Shown here: one piece after another, positions 42,384-51,869 of the stretch
Layout of the letters: the number at the start of each line of letters is the position of its first letter
How positions within the stretch are numbered: the stretch's first letter is position 1
NCBI RefSeq assembly: GCF_003951315.1
Contig: NZ_QLJH01000009.1
Location: 62,001 to 126,000 of the forward strand
DNA length: 64,000 nucleotides
Origin: Sphingomonas sp. S-NIH.Pt15_0812
Lineage (GTDB): Bacteria > Pseudomonadota > Alphaproteobacteria > Sphingomonadales > Sphingomonadaceae
Direction: 5' to 3'
The notes under the pieces: generated by a model
The model's database searches: none
Seen by the model: only the letters and a program-made list of their open reading frames with translations
What the model was told of the DNA's origin: nothing
Translations under genes and position numbers: made by a program

Positions 42384-43879
42384 GCGGCACCACTATCGCC
42401 CGCACCCGCCTTGTCACCGCAGCGGCTGCGCTGGCGCTGGTCGCGGGCAGCGTGGGCTTCGGCATCGCCAAGTTCGGCACGTCGCCCGCGGCCGACCCGG
42501 CAGCATCGCCGATCCCGCAGAAGAAGATCCTCTATTGGTATGATCCGATGATCCCCGCGGAACGCCACGACGGCCCAGGGCTGTCGTCGATGGGGATGAA
42601 GCTGATCCCGCGCTATGCCGACGAGGGTGGCGGCGGCAGCGCCGAACCGGGGGTGGCGATCGATCCGGCCAGCATACAGCGGCTCGGAGCGCGGATCGTG
42701 GCCGCTCAGCGCGGATCGTTGTCCAATGCGGCGTCCGCTACCGGCAGCATCGACTTTAACGAGCGTAACATCGCGATCGTGCAGGCGCGCAGCGGCGGTT
42801 TCGTCCAGCGCGTCTATGCGCGCGCGCCAGGTGACGTCGTGTCGGCAGGCGCGCCCCTCGCCGACATCCTCGTGCCCGAATGGGCGGGCGCGCAGGAGGA
42901 ATATCTCGCCGTGCGCCGGACCGGGGATGCCGCGCTTGCACGAGCAGCACGGCAACGCCTGTCGCTTCTGGGAATGCCGGCCGGGTCGATCGCGTCGGCC
43001 GAGCGAAGCGGCCGACCGCAGGGCGTGACGACGATCCGGACGCCTGTGGGGGGCGTCATCAAGACGCTCGGCGTCCGGCAGGGCATGACAGTCGCGCAAG
43101 GGCAGACACTGGCGGAGGTGAACGGGCTCGGCACCGTCTGGTTGAATGCGGCCGTCCCCGAGGCCATCGCCGGCAAGCTCCGTATCGGCACGTTCGTCAC
43201 CGCCACGCTGGCGGCTTTTCCGGGCGAGAGTTTCCGGGGCCGGATCGCCGCGATTCTGCCGCAGGCCGACGCCGCGAGCCGCACGCTGACGATCCGCGTC
43301 GAGCTGCCCAACAGGGGCGGCCGGTTGCGCCCCGGCATGTTTGCCAGCGTGGCGCTCGATCAGGGGAGCCGCGACGCGCTGCTCGTTCCCAGCGAGGCCG
43401 TCATCAGAACCGGCCGGCGCACGCTCGTCATGCTGGCAGGGCCAGGCGGGCGGTTCAGACCGGCCGAGGTCCGCATCGGTGCGGAAGGCGGCGGCAAGAC
43501 CGAGGTCGTGGCCGGACTGTCCGAAGGCGAAAAGGTCGTCGCGTCGGGCCAGTTCCTGATCGACTCCGAAGCCAGCCTTGCCGGCCTCGACGCGCGGCCG
43601 ATTGGGGGCGCAGCGCCGCCCACGGCAAAGCCGGCGCCGAAACCGGCCGCGCCGATCTACGAGACGGTCGGCAGCATCGAGGCGATCGACCGCAGCGGCG
43701 TCACCCTGTCCCACCAGCCCGTTCCGGCGATCGGTTGGCCTGCGATGACGATGACCTTCCGCGTCGCAGAACCCGCGCTGGTGCGCGGCTATCGCAAGGG
43801 CGACCGGGTCCGCTTCGGCTTCGACCAACCCGCGGACGGGCCGACGCTGCGCCGCATGACGCGCGAGGCCGGTCGATGA
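42380..43879 (+). CDS. cusB: CusB adaptor with fused CusF-like domain
   Basis: A 499-residue membrane-fusion protein. Order: N-terminal anchor, heavy-metal-binding domain [18 protein letters not shown] and GMKLIPRY (about 52-80), lipoyl, barrel and hairpin regions (about 100-400), then a Pro/Ala linker and a C-terminal CusF-like domain with [16 protein letters not shown] (His, Trp, Met, Met as in CusF). The fused chaperone domain would hand Cu(I) to CusA directly. E. coli CusB lacks this extra domain. It overlaps cusC and cusA by 4 bases. Confidence 0.9.
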   Translation: MSGTTIARTRLVTAAAALALVAGSVGFGIAKFGTSPAADPAASPIPQKKILYWYDPMIPAERHDGPGLSSMGMKLIPRYADEGGGGSAEPGVAIDPASIQRLGARIVAAQRGSLSNAASATGSIDFNERNIAIVQARSGGFVQRVYARAPGDVVSAGAPLADILVPEWAGAQEEYLAVRRTGDAALARAARQRLSLLGMPAGSIASAERSGRPQGVTTIRTPVGGVIKTLGVRQGMTVAQGQTLAEVNGLGTVWLNAAVPEAIAGKLRIGTFVTATLAAFPGESFRGRIAAILPQADAASRTLTIRVELPNRGGRLRPGMFASVALDQGSRDALLVPSEAVIRTGRRTLVMLAGPGGRFRPAEVRIGAEGGGKTEVVAGLSEGEKVVASGQFLIDSEASLAGLDARPIGGAAPPTAKPAPKPAAPIYETVGSIEAIDRSGVTLSHQPVPAIGWPAMTMTFRVAEPALVRGYRKGDRVRFGFDQPADGPTLRRMTREAGR

Positions 43880-46800
43880 TCGCAACCATCATCCGCTGGT
43901 CGGTCGCGAACCGCTTCCTCGTCGTGCTGGCGGCCGTCGCGCTCGCCATCGCCGGGGTGTTCGCAATGCGCGCGACCCCCGTCGATGCGCTCCCCGACCT
44001 GTCCGACACACAGGTTATCATCCGCACAAGCTGGCCGGGCCAGGCCCCTCAGATCGTCGAGAACCAGGTGACGTATCCGCTCACCACGACGATGCTGTCC
44101 GTGCCCGGCGCGAAGACCGTGCGCGGCTATTCGTTCTTCGGCGACAGCTATGTCTACGTCCTTTTCGAGGATGGGACCGACCTCTATTGGGCGCGCTCGC
44201 GCGTGCTCGAATATTTGAGCCAGGTGCAGGGACGTCTCCCCCAGGGCGCGCAGGCCGCGCTCGGTCCCGATGCGACGGGGGTCGGCTGGGTCTATGAATA
44301 TGCGCTGGTCGATCGCACCGGACGCCACGACCTGTCGCAGCTCCGATCCTTGCAGGACTGGTTCCTGCGCTACGAGCTGAAGACACTGCCCGGCGTCGCC
44401 GAGGTGGCGAGCATCGGCGGCATGGTGAAGGAGTATCAGGTGCTGCTCGACCCGACGCGCCTCGCAGCGTTCGGCGTCACGCACGCTCAGGCCGTCGATG
44501 CGATTCGTCGCGCCAATCAGGAGGCCGGCGGCTCCGTTCTCGAATTGGGTGGAGCCGAATATATGGTCCGCGCGTCGGGCTATCTGCGCACCGTCGATGA
44601 CTTCCGCGCGATCCCGCTCAAAGTCGCCGGTGCCGGCGTACCCGTCACCTTGGGCGACGTCGCCTCGATCCAGATCGGCCCCGAAATGCGGCGCGGCATC
44701 GCCGAGTTGAACGGCGAGGGCGAGGTCGCGGGCGGCGTCGTCATCCTGCGCCAGGGCAAGAACGCGCGCCAGACGATCGAGGCGGTCAAGGCCAAGCTAG
44801 CGGAATTGAAGGGGAGCCTTCCCCCCGGCGTCGAGATCGTCACCACTTATGACCGCTCGCAGTTGATCGATCGCGCGGTCGAGAATCTGTCTGGCAAGCT
44901 GATCGAGGAGTTCGTCGTCGTCGCGATCATCTGCGGGCTGTTCCTGTGGCACGTCCGATCGGCGCTGGTCGCGATCATCACCCTGCCCTTGGGCGTACTG
45001 GCGGCCCTGCTCGTCATGCGCGTGCAGGGGGTGAATGCCAACATCATGTCTCTAGGCGGCATCGCCATCGCGATCGGCGCGATGGTCGATGCCGCGATCG
45101 TGATGATCGAGAACGCGCACAAGCGGATCGAGCGATGGGAACACGATCATCCGGGCGCGGCCTTGGCGGGCGAGGATCGCTGGCGCGTCATCACCGAGGC
45201 CGCGGCCGAGGTCGGACCGGCGCTGTTCTTCAGCCTCGTCATCATCACCCTGTCGTTCGTGCCGGTCTTCACGCTCGAAGCGCAGGAGGGACGGTTGTTC
45301 GCCCCGCTCGCCTTCACCAAGAGCTATGCGATGGCGGCAGCGGCGATCCTGTCGGTGACGCTCGTGCCGGTCCTGATGGGATGGCTGATCCGGGGACGCA
45401 TACCGGCCGAGAACGACAATCTCCTCAACCGCGCGCTCACCCGCGCTTACCGTCCCGCGCTCGACCGCGTGCTGGCGCGACCGTGGGCGGCGATCGGCAT
45501 CGCCGCCCTGGTACTGGCGACGACGGCATGGCCGCTGACGCGGCTTGGCGGCGAGTTCATCCCGACGATGGACGAGGGCGACCTGCTCTACATGCCGTCC
45601 GCGCTGCCCGGGCTTTCGGCCGCGAGCGCATCGGCGCTGCTCCAGCGTACCGATCGGCTGATTAAGACCGTGCCCGAGGTCGCGACCGTGTTCGGCAAGG
45701 CCGGGCGCGCGGAGACCGCGACCGACCCCGCCCCGCTCGAGATGTTCGAGACCACCATCCAGTTCAAACCGCGCGACCAGTGGCGCGTCCGAATGACGCC
45801 GGCGAAGCTGGTGGAGGAGCTGGATCGCACGGTGCGCGTGCCGGGCCTCACCAACGTCTGGGTTCCCCCGATCCGCAACCGCATCGACATGCTCGCGACC
45901 GGCATCAAGAGCCCGATCGGGGTGAAGGTGGCGGGGTCCAATCTCGCCGAGATGGACCGGATCGCCGCCAGCATCGAGCGCGTCGCCCGAACCGTGCCGG
46001 GTGTCAGTTCGGCATTGGCCGAGCGGCTGACGGGGGGCCGCTATGTCGATGTCGACATCGATCGGGCGACCGCAGGGCGCTACGGCCTCAACATCGCCGA
46101 TGTGCAGGAGATCGTGTCGGGCGCGATCGGGGGCGAGACGATCGGCCAGACGGTCGAGGGCCTCGCCCGCTACCCGATCAGCGTACGCTACCCGCGCGAG
46201 CTGCGCGACAGCCTGGAGGGATTGCGGACCCTCCCGATCGTGACCGCATCGGGCCAGCAGATCACGCTCGGCACCGTCGCATCGGTGTCGATCGCGGAAG
46301 GCCCGCCGATGCTCAAGACCGAGAACGGGCGGCCCTCGACCTGGGTCTATGTCGATGTACGTGGGCGCGATCTGGCCTCCACGGTCGCGGACCTGCGCCG
46401 TGCCGTCGCCAAGGATGTTCGGCTCAGCCCCGGCGTGTCGATCGCCTATTCCGGGCAGTTCGAGTATCTGCAACGCGCCGAGGCGCGGCTGATGCTCGTC
46501 GTGCCGGCGACGCTCGCCATCATCTTCCTCCTGCTCTACCTCACCTTCGGACGGCTCGACGAGGCGGCGCTTATCATGGGCACGCTGCCCTTCGCGCTGA
46601 CCGGCGGGATCTGGACACTTTGGCTGCTCGGTTATGCGCAGTCGGTCGCGACCGGCGTCGGATTCATCGCGCTCGCCGGTGTATCGGCGGAGTTCGGCGT
46701 CGTTATGCTGATCTACCTCAAATACGCGCTGGCCGACCGAGGGCCATTGCCGTCGGCGGATGAGGTGTCGGAGGCGATCCGGGAAGGCGCGCTGTTGCGG

Positions 46801-47016
46801 GTGCGGCCCAAGGCGATGACCGTCGCGGTGATCGTCGCCGGGCTGTTCCCCGTGCTGATCGGGCATGGTGCGGGGTCGGAGGTGATGAGCCGCATCGCCG
46901 CGCCGATGATCGGCGGAATGCTGACCGCACCACTCCTGTCCATGTTCATCCTGCCCGCCGCCTACATGCTCTTGCGACGGCGAACCCTCACCCACCCCGA
47001 AAGGAAAACATCATGA
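43876..47016 (+). CDS. cusA: CusA Cu(I)/Ag(I) RND transporter
   Basis: A 1046-residue heavy-metal RND pump. The helix-4 signature [20 protein letters not shown] is that of the HME4 (monovalent Cu/Ag) group. The three methionines that bind Cu(I) in E. coli CusA (573, 623, 672) are all present with the same numbering and spacing: LLYMPSAL (Met573), LEMFETT (Met623) and RIDMLATG (Met672). The start ATG overlaps the cusB stop; the longer open frame upstream is inside cusB. The stop overlaps cusF. Confidence 0.95.
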   Translation: MIATIIRWSVANRFLVVLAAVALAIAGVFAMRATPVDALPDLSDTQVIIRTSWPGQAPQIVENQVTYPLTTTMLSVPGAKTVRGYSFFGDSYVYVLFEDGTDLYWARSRVLEYLSQVQGRLPQGAQAALGPDATGVGWVYEYALVDRTGRHDLSQLRSLQDWFLRYELKTLPGVAEVASIGGMVKEYQVLLDPTRLAAFGVTHAQAVDAIRRANQEAGGSVLELGGAEYMVRASGYLRTVDDFRAIPLKVAGAGVPVTLGDVASIQIGPEMRRGIAELNGEGEVAGGVVILRQGKNARQTIEAVKAKLAELKGSLPPGVEIVTTYDRSQLIDRAVENLSGKLIEEFVVVAIICGLFLWHVRSALVAIITLPLGVLAALLVMRVQGVNANIMSLGGIAIAIGAMVDAAIVMIENAHKRIERWEHDHPGAALAGEDRWRVITEAAAEVGPALFFSLVIITLSFVPVFTLEAQEGRLFAPLAFTKSYAMAAAAILSVTLVPVLMGWLIRGRIPAENDNLLNRALTRAYRPALDRVLARPWAAIGIAALVLATTAWPLTRLGGEFIPTMDEGDLLYMPSALPGLSAASASALLQRTDRLIKTVPEVATVFGKAGRAETATDPAPLEMFETTIQFKPRDQWRVRMTPAKLVEELDRTVRVPGLTNVWVPPIRNRIDMLATGIKSPIGVKVAGSNLAEMDRIAASIERVARTVPGVSSALAERLTGGRYVDVDIDRATAGRYGLNIADVQEIVSGAIGGETIGQTVEGLARYPISVRYPRELRDSLEGLRTLPIVTASGQQITLGTVASVSIAEGPPMLKTENGRPSTWVYVDVRGRDLASTVADLRRAVAKDVRLSPGVSIAYSGQFEYLQRAEARLMLVVPATLAIIFLLLYLTFGRLDEAALIMGTLPFALTGGIWTLWLLGYAQSVATGVGFIALAGVSAEFGVVMLIYLKYALADRGPLPSADEVSEAIREGALLRVRPKAMTVAVIVAGLFPVLIGHGAGSEVMSRIAAPMIGGMLTAPLLSMFILPAAYMLLRRRTLTHPERKTS

Positions 47017-47339
47017 AGCTCACACACTCCATGGGCGCCGCGTCGATCCTGCTGCTCGTGCCGATCGCGACGGGTGCCTTCGCGCAAGCCGGCAAGCCGT
47101 CCGCGGCTGCGGTGAAGACCGGAAACGGCATGGGCGCGATCACCGCCATCGATGCGAAAGGTGGAACCGTGACCATCAAGCATGGCCCCATCCCAAGCAT
47201 CGGCTGGCCCGCCATGACCATGACCTTCAAGGCCGCTCCCCCGGCCCTGCTCAAGGGATTACGGTCGGGACAGCGGGTCGCGTTCACCGCCAGGGCGAAG
47301 GGCATGGCGGCCGAGGTCACGGCGATCAGCCCGCATTGA
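47013..47339 (+). CDS. cusF: CusF periplasmic Cu(I)/Ag(I) chaperone
   Basis: A 108-residue protein with a signal peptide and one small OB-fold domain. The metal motif [16 protein letters not shown] gives His, Trp (eight residues on), Met and Met in the spacing of CusF. It carries periplasmic Cu(I) to CusB/CusA. It is the last gene of the cus operon and closely resembles the domain fused to CusB here, so one may derive from the other. The next gene converges 22 bases away. Confidence 0.93.
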   Translation: MKLTHSMGAASILLLVPIATGAFAQAGKPSAAAVKTGNGMGAITAIDAKGGTVTIKHGPIPSIGWPAMTMTFKAAPPALLKGLRSGQRVAFTARAKGMAAEVTAISPH

Positions 47340-47360
47340 CGGTGCGGGCGGCTCCTCGCG

Positions 47361-48128
47361 TCAGTGCGCCATCGACAGCGCGGATGGGGCGGCGATCATC
47401 CATAGCGCCATCGCGACCATCATCAGGTTCTCGGTGAGCGAGATGAAGCCGAGCGGCACGTTGCTGTCTCCGCCGACGCAAGCGCATTTCAGTTCGCGCT
47501 TGTCGATATAGACGGCCTTGAACACCGACACCGCGCCGATCGTGCCGATGACGAGCGCGACGGGCACCGAGAGCCAGGTGAGCGCGCCAGCGGCCATCAG
47601 CACGCCCGCCCCGCCTTCCGCGAACGGGTAGATGTAGGAATAGGGCACCCAGCGCTTGGCGAGCAGATCATAGTTCAGAAACATGCTCGAAAAACTCTCC
47701 ACGTTCTGGAGCTTGAGCATGGCGAGCACGCACATCGAAAAGGCGATGAACCATTCGCCGGCGCGAACCGTGAAGGGCGTGCCGAGCACCGCATAGCTGG
47801 CGGCAAGCGCCATCAAGGCCGTCATCGCAAACACGGCGATCACCGGCCGATAGGTAACGGCCTTGGGATCGCGCACGGTCTTGCCGAAGAAGCGACGCAG
47901 ATCGTCATAGCCGCCCACCCGCTCGCCGGCGATGAAGGTCTGCGGGGTCGTCTTGACCCCGTGCTTCGCTTTGAAGGCGTCGGTCTCCTCCCGCGTGCGG
48001 AGCCAATGGTCGTCGACCTCGTAGCCCTCTCGGCGCAACAGGTCCTTCGCCTTCAGCCCGAAGGGACAGGTGTGTTCGGGCATCACCATCCGGTAGATCG
48101 TCGCCTGTTTGGCGGGGGCGCTCGCCAT
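47361..48128 (-). CDS. glutaredoxin-MauE/DoxX membrane fusion protein
   Basis: A 255-residue protein: an N-terminal glutaredoxin-like domain (EHTCPFGLKAKDLLRREGYE, then GVKTTPQTFIAGERVGGYDD; about 5-85) with a CPFG active site, then a four-helix MauE/DoxX-type membrane part (about 95-255) carrying CACVGG near residue 218. It may pass reducing equivalents between cytosolic thiols and a membrane target. I prefer ATG 48128; the in-frame 48155 start would sit in the promoter. It is divergent from a MerR regulator whose promoter looks like a mer operator. Substrate unknown. Confidence 0.8.
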   Translation of the reverse strand: MASAPAKQATIYRMVMPEHTCPFGLKAKDLLRREGYEVDDHWLRTREETDAFKAKHGVKTTPQTFIAGERVGGYDDLRRFFGKTVRDPKAVTYRPVIAVFAMTALMALAASYAVLGTPFTVRAGEWFIAFSMCVLAMLKLQNVESFSSMFLNYDLLAKRWVPYSYIYPFAEGGAGVLMAAGALTWLSVPVALVIGTIGAVSVFKAVYIDKRELKCACVGGDSNVPLGFISLTENLMMVAMALWMIAAPSALSMAH

Positions 48129-48156
48129 GTCGCTTCTCCAGTTCGTCTGCCCCACC

Positions 48157-48188
48157 TATATGGAGTCCGTACCATAGTCCGGAGTCAA
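48157..48188 (-). promoter_or_regulatory. mer-like promoter of the glutaredoxin-MauE gene
   Basis: On the minus strand: TTGACT (48188-48183), then CCGGACTATGGTACGGACTC, then CATATA (48162-48157). The spacer is 20 bases, or 19 if the -10 is CCATAT. The TTGACTCCG...GTACGGA arrangement resembles the mercury-resistance operator. Such overlong spacing is the mark of MerR control. Confidence 0.65.
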
Positions 48189-48191
48189 GGC

Positions 48192-48599
48192 ATGGCGGGC
48201 ATGACGATCGCAGGGCTCGCGCGCGAAGGTGGCGTGGGTGTCGAAACCGTGCGCTATTACCAGCGGCGCGGGCTTCTCGACGAGCCCGATCGGCCGAGCG
48301 GGTCCGGCACCGGTGGCGGTATCCGACGCTATGGTGCCGATGATGTGCGGCGGCTCCGCTTTATCCGTTCGGCACAGGCAGCCGGATTCACGCTCGAGCA
48401 GATCGGCGAGCTGCTGGCATTGGATGCGACCGATGATCGCGCGCGTGCGCGCCAGCTCGCCCATGAGCAGATTGCAGCGCTGGATGCGAAGATCGTCGAG
48501 CTTGAAAAGGCGCGTGCTTCGCTGCGACGGCTTGCGAGCGAGTGCGGCTCGCGATCGGCAGGCCCCTGCCCGATCCTGACGGCGTTTCAACTTGAGTAA
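48192..48599 (+). CDS. MerR-family regulator
   Basis: A 135-residue MerR protein: TIAGLAREGGVGVETVRYYQ (5-24), wing, dimerisation helix, and a C-terminal metal loop with Cys-x7-Cys (ECGSRSAGPCPIL). The spacing matches CueR-type Cu(I) sensors, whereas Hg sensors have Cys-x8-Cys. The third cysteine of mercury sensors (near residue 79) is replaced by Arg here, so mercury sensing of the usual three-coordinate kind is unlikely. It is divergent from the glutaredoxin-MauE gene, which it probably controls. Confidence 0.85.
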   Translation: MAGMTIAGLAREGGVGVETVRYYQRRGLLDEPDRPSGSGTGGGIRRYGADDVRRLRFIRSAQAAGFTLEQIGELLALDATDDRARARQLAHEQIAALDAKIVELEKARASLRRLASECGSRSAGPCPILTAFQLE

Positions 48600-48618
48600 A
48601 GCAACGTGTCGATGCCAT

Positions 48619-49707
48619 CTATCCGGCTGCAGCCTCATGTCGTGCCAATGCCTTGGTGAGGCGTGACCACATACCGTCCGGGACATGTGGCGTTACAACG
48701 GCAGCGAACGCTGCCGCTTCGCGAACGTATCGATCGGCATGACCGCTTCCTACTCGCGCTGCCTCCACGTTTGCGATCCGATCCGCGAGTTTGACGATTG
48801 CGGCGCGAGGTTCACGCCTGATACCGGCATAGATACGTTCGTTGCGATCGGCTCGTGTTGCGCCCAGACCAGTGACGGCATCGACCATGCCAGCGATTTC
48901 GGGACCGAAGTGATCGGCAATTGTCTCGAGATCGATTGCTGTGTCTTCCACCACGTCGTGCAGCCACCCTACCGCCTGATAAGAACCGGTGTAGCCGAAG
49001 TCCCGCAGGATTTGGACAACTGCTGCAAGATGGGTGCGATAGGGTTCGTTGCCGTATAGCTGGTCGCCATGAGCGGCGACGGCGAATGCTTCTGCGCGTT
49101 CTGCGACATCGACGGATCCAAACGGGGTTTCTCCCGCATCTGTCGCGCCCCCGGTCGTCACGATAGAGTCTGGAAGGAAGCGATAGACGGTTCCCCGTGA
49201 GATGCCGAGCTGCCGCGCGATATGAGATGGCCTCATACCGTTCGCCGCCAGTGCCCGCACGGCTTCTGGGTCGATCCGCGCCTTGCCGCCCTTGTAAACG
49301 CCGCGTACTTTAGCTGCGGCAATACCCTCCATCTGGCGCTCGCGACGCAGGTTCGTCTCGAACTCGGCGAATACGCCCAGCATATCGAGGAAAGCCTTGC
49401 CCGCGGCGGTGCCGGTATCGATCGGCTGCTCGGTGGCCTTCAGCGCCACCCCCCTACCCTTCAATTCATGGACGATGTCCTGCAGATCCTTCATCGAACG
49501 GGCAAGCCGGTCGATCCGCGTTACAACCAGCGTGTCGCCCTTACGCAGAAACTCGAGCAAAATTTGCAGCTCGGTTCGCGCACCGCGCTCGGTGCCCGAC
49601 TTCTTCTCTGACCGGATCGTCTGGCAGCCCGCAGCCTTCAACGTAGCGATTTGGATGTCGAGATCCTGTTCCGAGGTCGATACCCGGGCGTAGCCAAAAA
49701 GCGTCAT
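48619..49707 (-). CDS. serine recombinase fused to an HD phosphohydrolase domain
   Basis: A 362-residue protein in one frame. Residues 1-185 form a Tn3/gamma-delta type resolvase: catalytic Ser10 in YARVSTSEQD, RIDRLARSMKDL, EFETNLRRERQMEG and the C-terminal HTH RPSHIARQLGISRGTVYRF. Residues about 205-350 are an HD domain of the RelA/SpoT-hydrolase-like kind: AAHGDQLYGNEPYRTHL (His226), WLHDVVEDT (His250-Asp251, Glu254-Asp255) and VKLADRIANVE (Asp309, Asn313). Ordinary resolvases end near residue 190. The start ATG 49707 follows GAGGGGGG. The 230 bases upstream contain TTGTTCAA-like arms and are a candidate res site. What the HD domain hydrolyses is unknown. Confidence 0.85.
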   Translation of the reverse strand: MTLFGYARVSTSEQDLDIQIATLKAAGCQTIRSEKKSGTERGARTELQILLEFLRKGDTLVVTRIDRLARSMKDLQDIVHELKGRGVALKATEQPIDTGTAAGKAFLDMLGVFAEFETNLRRERQMEGIAAAKVRGVYKGGKARIDPEAVRALAANGMRPSHIARQLGISRGTVYRFLPDSIVTTGGATDAGETPFGSVDVAERAEAFAVAAHGDQLYGNEPYRTHLAAVVQILRDFGYTGSYQAVGWLHDVVEDTAIDLETIADHFGPEIAGMVDAVTGLGATRADRNERIYAGIRREPRAAIVKLADRIANVEAARVGSGHADRYVREAAAFAAVVTPHVPDGMWSRLTKALARHEAAAG

Positions 49708-49710
49708 CAA

Positions 49711-49939
49711 CCCCCCTCTTGTTCAATCAGCTTCTAGACCACAACAACCAACTGTTCAATATGCCTGCAACTGACCCTGGTCGAACACCGAAACTGTCTC
49801 AACGCCTTTGTACAATTACGGTATACCCACATTGACGGCAATGTCTTGGCATTCCAATCAAGGCTGCCCCTCGCATTGTTGTGTCATCCCGTCCGATGTG
49901 GCATGATGAGGCTTAACATTTAAAACGGAGGATTCCACG
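49711..49939. promoter_or_regulatory. candidate res site between recombinase and toxin-antitoxin genes
   Basis: AT-richer DNA with repeated elements: TTGTTCAATCAG, CTGTTCAATATG, TTGTACAATTACGG and GGTATACCC. Position directly upstream of a resolvase gene and these TTC/GAA-type arms fit a resolvase binding region. The final about 80 bases form the leader of the antitoxin, including GGAGG ten bases before its GTG start. Confidence 0.4.
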
Positions 49940-50233
49940 GTGGCTACGCAGACCATAGATATCCGGGTCGCTAGCAATGGCCGCATGGTCCTTCCCGCAT
50001 CGGTGCGCAAGGCTATGGGCCTGCACGGTGACGCGAAGGTCATTTTGACGATTGAGGACGATCAAGTGCGCCTGTCTCCGATCGGGCATGGTGTATCGCG
50101 TGCGCAGGCGCTCTATCGAGAACACGCCAAGCACGCGCGCACGACAGACGACTTTCTGGATGACCGGAAGGCGGAAACGGCAGCTGATCTCGGTGAGGCA
50201 GCTTCAGGCGACGAGGATCAAGACGTACAATGA
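49940..50233 (+). CDS. AbrB-type antitoxin, second copy
   Basis: A 97-residue SpoVT/AbrB-fold antitoxin starting with GTG: RVASNGRMVLPASVRKAMGL (about 8-27) is the DNA-binding hairpin, followed by a long acidic C-terminal tail (DDFLDDRKAETAADLGEA) that should block the toxin. GGAGG lies ten bases upstream. It overlaps the toxin by 4 bases. It is similar in plan to the antitoxin at 20335-20580 but with a different tail, so cross-neutralisation is uncertain. Confidence 0.85.
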   Translation: MATQTIDIRVASNGRMVLPASVRKAMGLHGDAKVILTIEDDQVRLSPIGHGVSRAQALYREHAKHARTTDDFLDDRKAETAADLGEAASGDEDQDVQ

Positions 50234-50616
50234 CATCGGCCGTCCTCGACGCATCCGCGGTTCTGGCGCTGGTTCGAGATGAACCCGGCGCCGACAAGGT
50301 CGCTCCCCATATCGGGCGCGCTGCAATTTCGGCCGTCAACCTCCAGGAGGTCATCAAGGAACTCCTGCTCAGTGGCCTTGACGAGGCGACCACCCGTGAA
50401 CTGCTTGACGAGCTTCGTCTCGACGTTCGTGCCCACGATGGCGACGCAGCCTATGCCGCCGCTGCCTTGCATGCACAGACGCGGCAATATGGCCGCGGCT
50501 TAGGCGACCGGTCCTGTCTCGCGCTCGCTGTGCAGCTTGGCGTCCCTGCTCTCACTGCCGATCGTGAGTGGAAGAAGGTGAAGGTCAAGAACTTGAAGCT
50601 CGAGCACATCCGATAG
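50230..50616 (+). CDS. PIN-domain toxin, second copy
   Basis: A 128-residue VapC-type RNase: acids in AVLDASA (Asp7), NLQEVI (Glu near 40), LGDRSCLAL (Asp near 97) and LTADREW (Asp near 114). Start overlaps the antitoxin stop. Same length as the toxin at 19952-20338, with diverged middle. It lies 1.7 kb from the replication genes, so plasmid maintenance is a natural role. Confidence 0.85.
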   Translation: MTSAVLDASAVLALVRDEPGADKVAPHIGRAAISAVNLQEVIKELLLSGLDEATTRELLDELRLDVRAHDGDAAYAAAALHAQTRQYGRGLGDRSCLALAVQLGVPALTADREWKKVKVKNLKLEHIR

Positions 50617-50771
50617 CCACAGCCATGGTGCGCCTGAATCTTCAGCGCCGACTTCGTGCTTTCGACGACACTGAGTTCGGTGGGCCATGCGAACGGGCGG
50701 AAACGGGCGGTTTATACCTTTGCCCCCCCCGCCCAGTACATTCCGCAGTCCAACGGACCGCTAGTCGTTTT

Positions 50772-50846
50772 CGGGCATACCCTTAGAGAACTTTTAGTCA
50801 GCCAGTCCTTTTTCCGTCGGATTAGATTTCAAAAGAGACTGAACAT
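50772..50846 (+). repeat. res-like remnant, copy B
   Basis: This stretch resembles 20746-20819 (shared ATACCCTT, GCCAGTCC, TTTTCCGT, GATTT plus A-run). It lies immediately upstream of a recombinase fragment, in the place a res site should occupy. GACTGAACAT and GTTCATAAAAGACTGA (50837-50871) form imperfect arms. The 50617-50771 part of the gap shows nothing else. Confidence 0.45.
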
Positions 50847-50880
50847 AAGCAGACCGTTCATAAAAGACTGAAGCATATTC

Positions 50881-51062
50881 GTTCGAACCTATTTACGCGC
50901 GTCGACCGCGGAACAGGACGCAACCCGCGCCCGCGCGGCGCTGGATGCCTTGGCCGTTGCACATGGTTTTAGGATTGCGGCGCGATATGTCGAAAATGAG
51001 ATTGGGACCCGCCTTGCTCGGCCGAAATTGTTCCGGCTGCTGGATGACTGTAGCCATGCTTC
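50881..51062 (+). pseudogene. truncated serine recombinase (resolvase) N-terminus
   Basis: One frame reads VRTYLRASTAEQDATRARAA, then LDALAVAHGFRIAARYVENE and ARPKLFRLLDDCSHA, the first about 60 residues of a plasmid resolvase. The usual YLRAS-T-EQD active-site block is intact, but no normal start codon precedes it and similarity ends at about 51062. There it meets the IS481 fragment on the other strand. The rest of the recombinase is gone, so the gene is dead. Confidence 0.7.
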
Positions 51063-51132
51063 AGGGTTGAGTGGATGGCAACGTGGTCCACGGCATGCCC
51101 CCGGACAACGTTGGCCAACGATCTGGTCGGGG

Positions 51133-51612
51133 GGAGCGGTCTATGGCGACGAGTAGGTAGAGCTTGCCTTCGGCAGTCTGCATTTCGGCAATATAGATGT
51201 GGAAGAAGCCGATCGGGTAGCAGTTGAAGCGTTGCCGGGTCGGTTTATCGCCTTCGATGTCCGGCAGGCGGGAGATGCCGTGCCGCTGCAGGCAACGATG
51301 CACGCTGATTGGGTCAGGTGCAGTATCGACGATCGCAGGACGTAGAGGCACTCATCCAGCCGCAGCATTGTGAGCCATCCTAATGTCCACAACGACTGCC
51401 TCCTCGGCCTCGGCCTCGGACAAGGTCGTTGAATGAGGGGCCTTTGGCCCGGTCTTCAGATTGTCGACCGTCGCTCTCTTACGCCACTTCGCGACCTTTT
51501 TTGGGTTGATCCCCGGCTCCCGGCCCAGCGTCGCGAGCGAAGCTTGCGATCGCTGTATTGCTGCTCGGACGGCGTGCGTGGTCGTGGCGAGTGATCGCAT
51601 GCGATCACTCAT
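51133..51612 (-). pseudogene. decayed IS481-family transposase
   Basis: Three minus-strand frames together give the N-terminal half of an IS481 transposase: HAVRAAIQRSQASL and GINPKKVAKWRKRATVDNL (HTH), then LDECLYVLR, then RCLQRHGISRLPDIEGDKP and YPIGFFHIYIAEMQTAEGKL, start of the DDE domain. At least two frameshifts separate them, and everything after VAIDRS is missing. The element ends at the truncated recombinase. Terminal repeats were not identified. Confidence 0.7.
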
Positions 51613-51869
51613 GACGTACCGGTCCCAGACGGCATCCTTACATTCCAGCGAAAGGACCGCACCATCGAACCGTGGGATCAAACATCTAAGCAAGCCCTCC
51701 GTAGCCGGCCATGATCGTATCAGCGACTGGAACAGGATCCGGCTCTTCGTTGAGACTGAGCGCGGCCCTGCTTTCCTTCATGCAGAGCCAATCAACGATA
51801 TCGCCGCGACCAGAGGTGACCTACACACGGCCGCCCGTCGGCCGGTTGAAGGGTATCCCGCTGCCCAAA

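Noticed and set aside
42236..43885. 549-codon minus-strand frame over cusB
   Set aside because: High-GC shadow; Arg/Asp-rich low-complexity translation and no support.
45052..46995. 647-codon minus-strand frame over cusA
   Set aside because: High-GC shadow of the RND transporter gene.
48157..48599. Mercury resistance (mer) operon
   Set aside because: The operator is mer-like, but no merA, merT or merP is present and the regulator lacks one Hg ligand.
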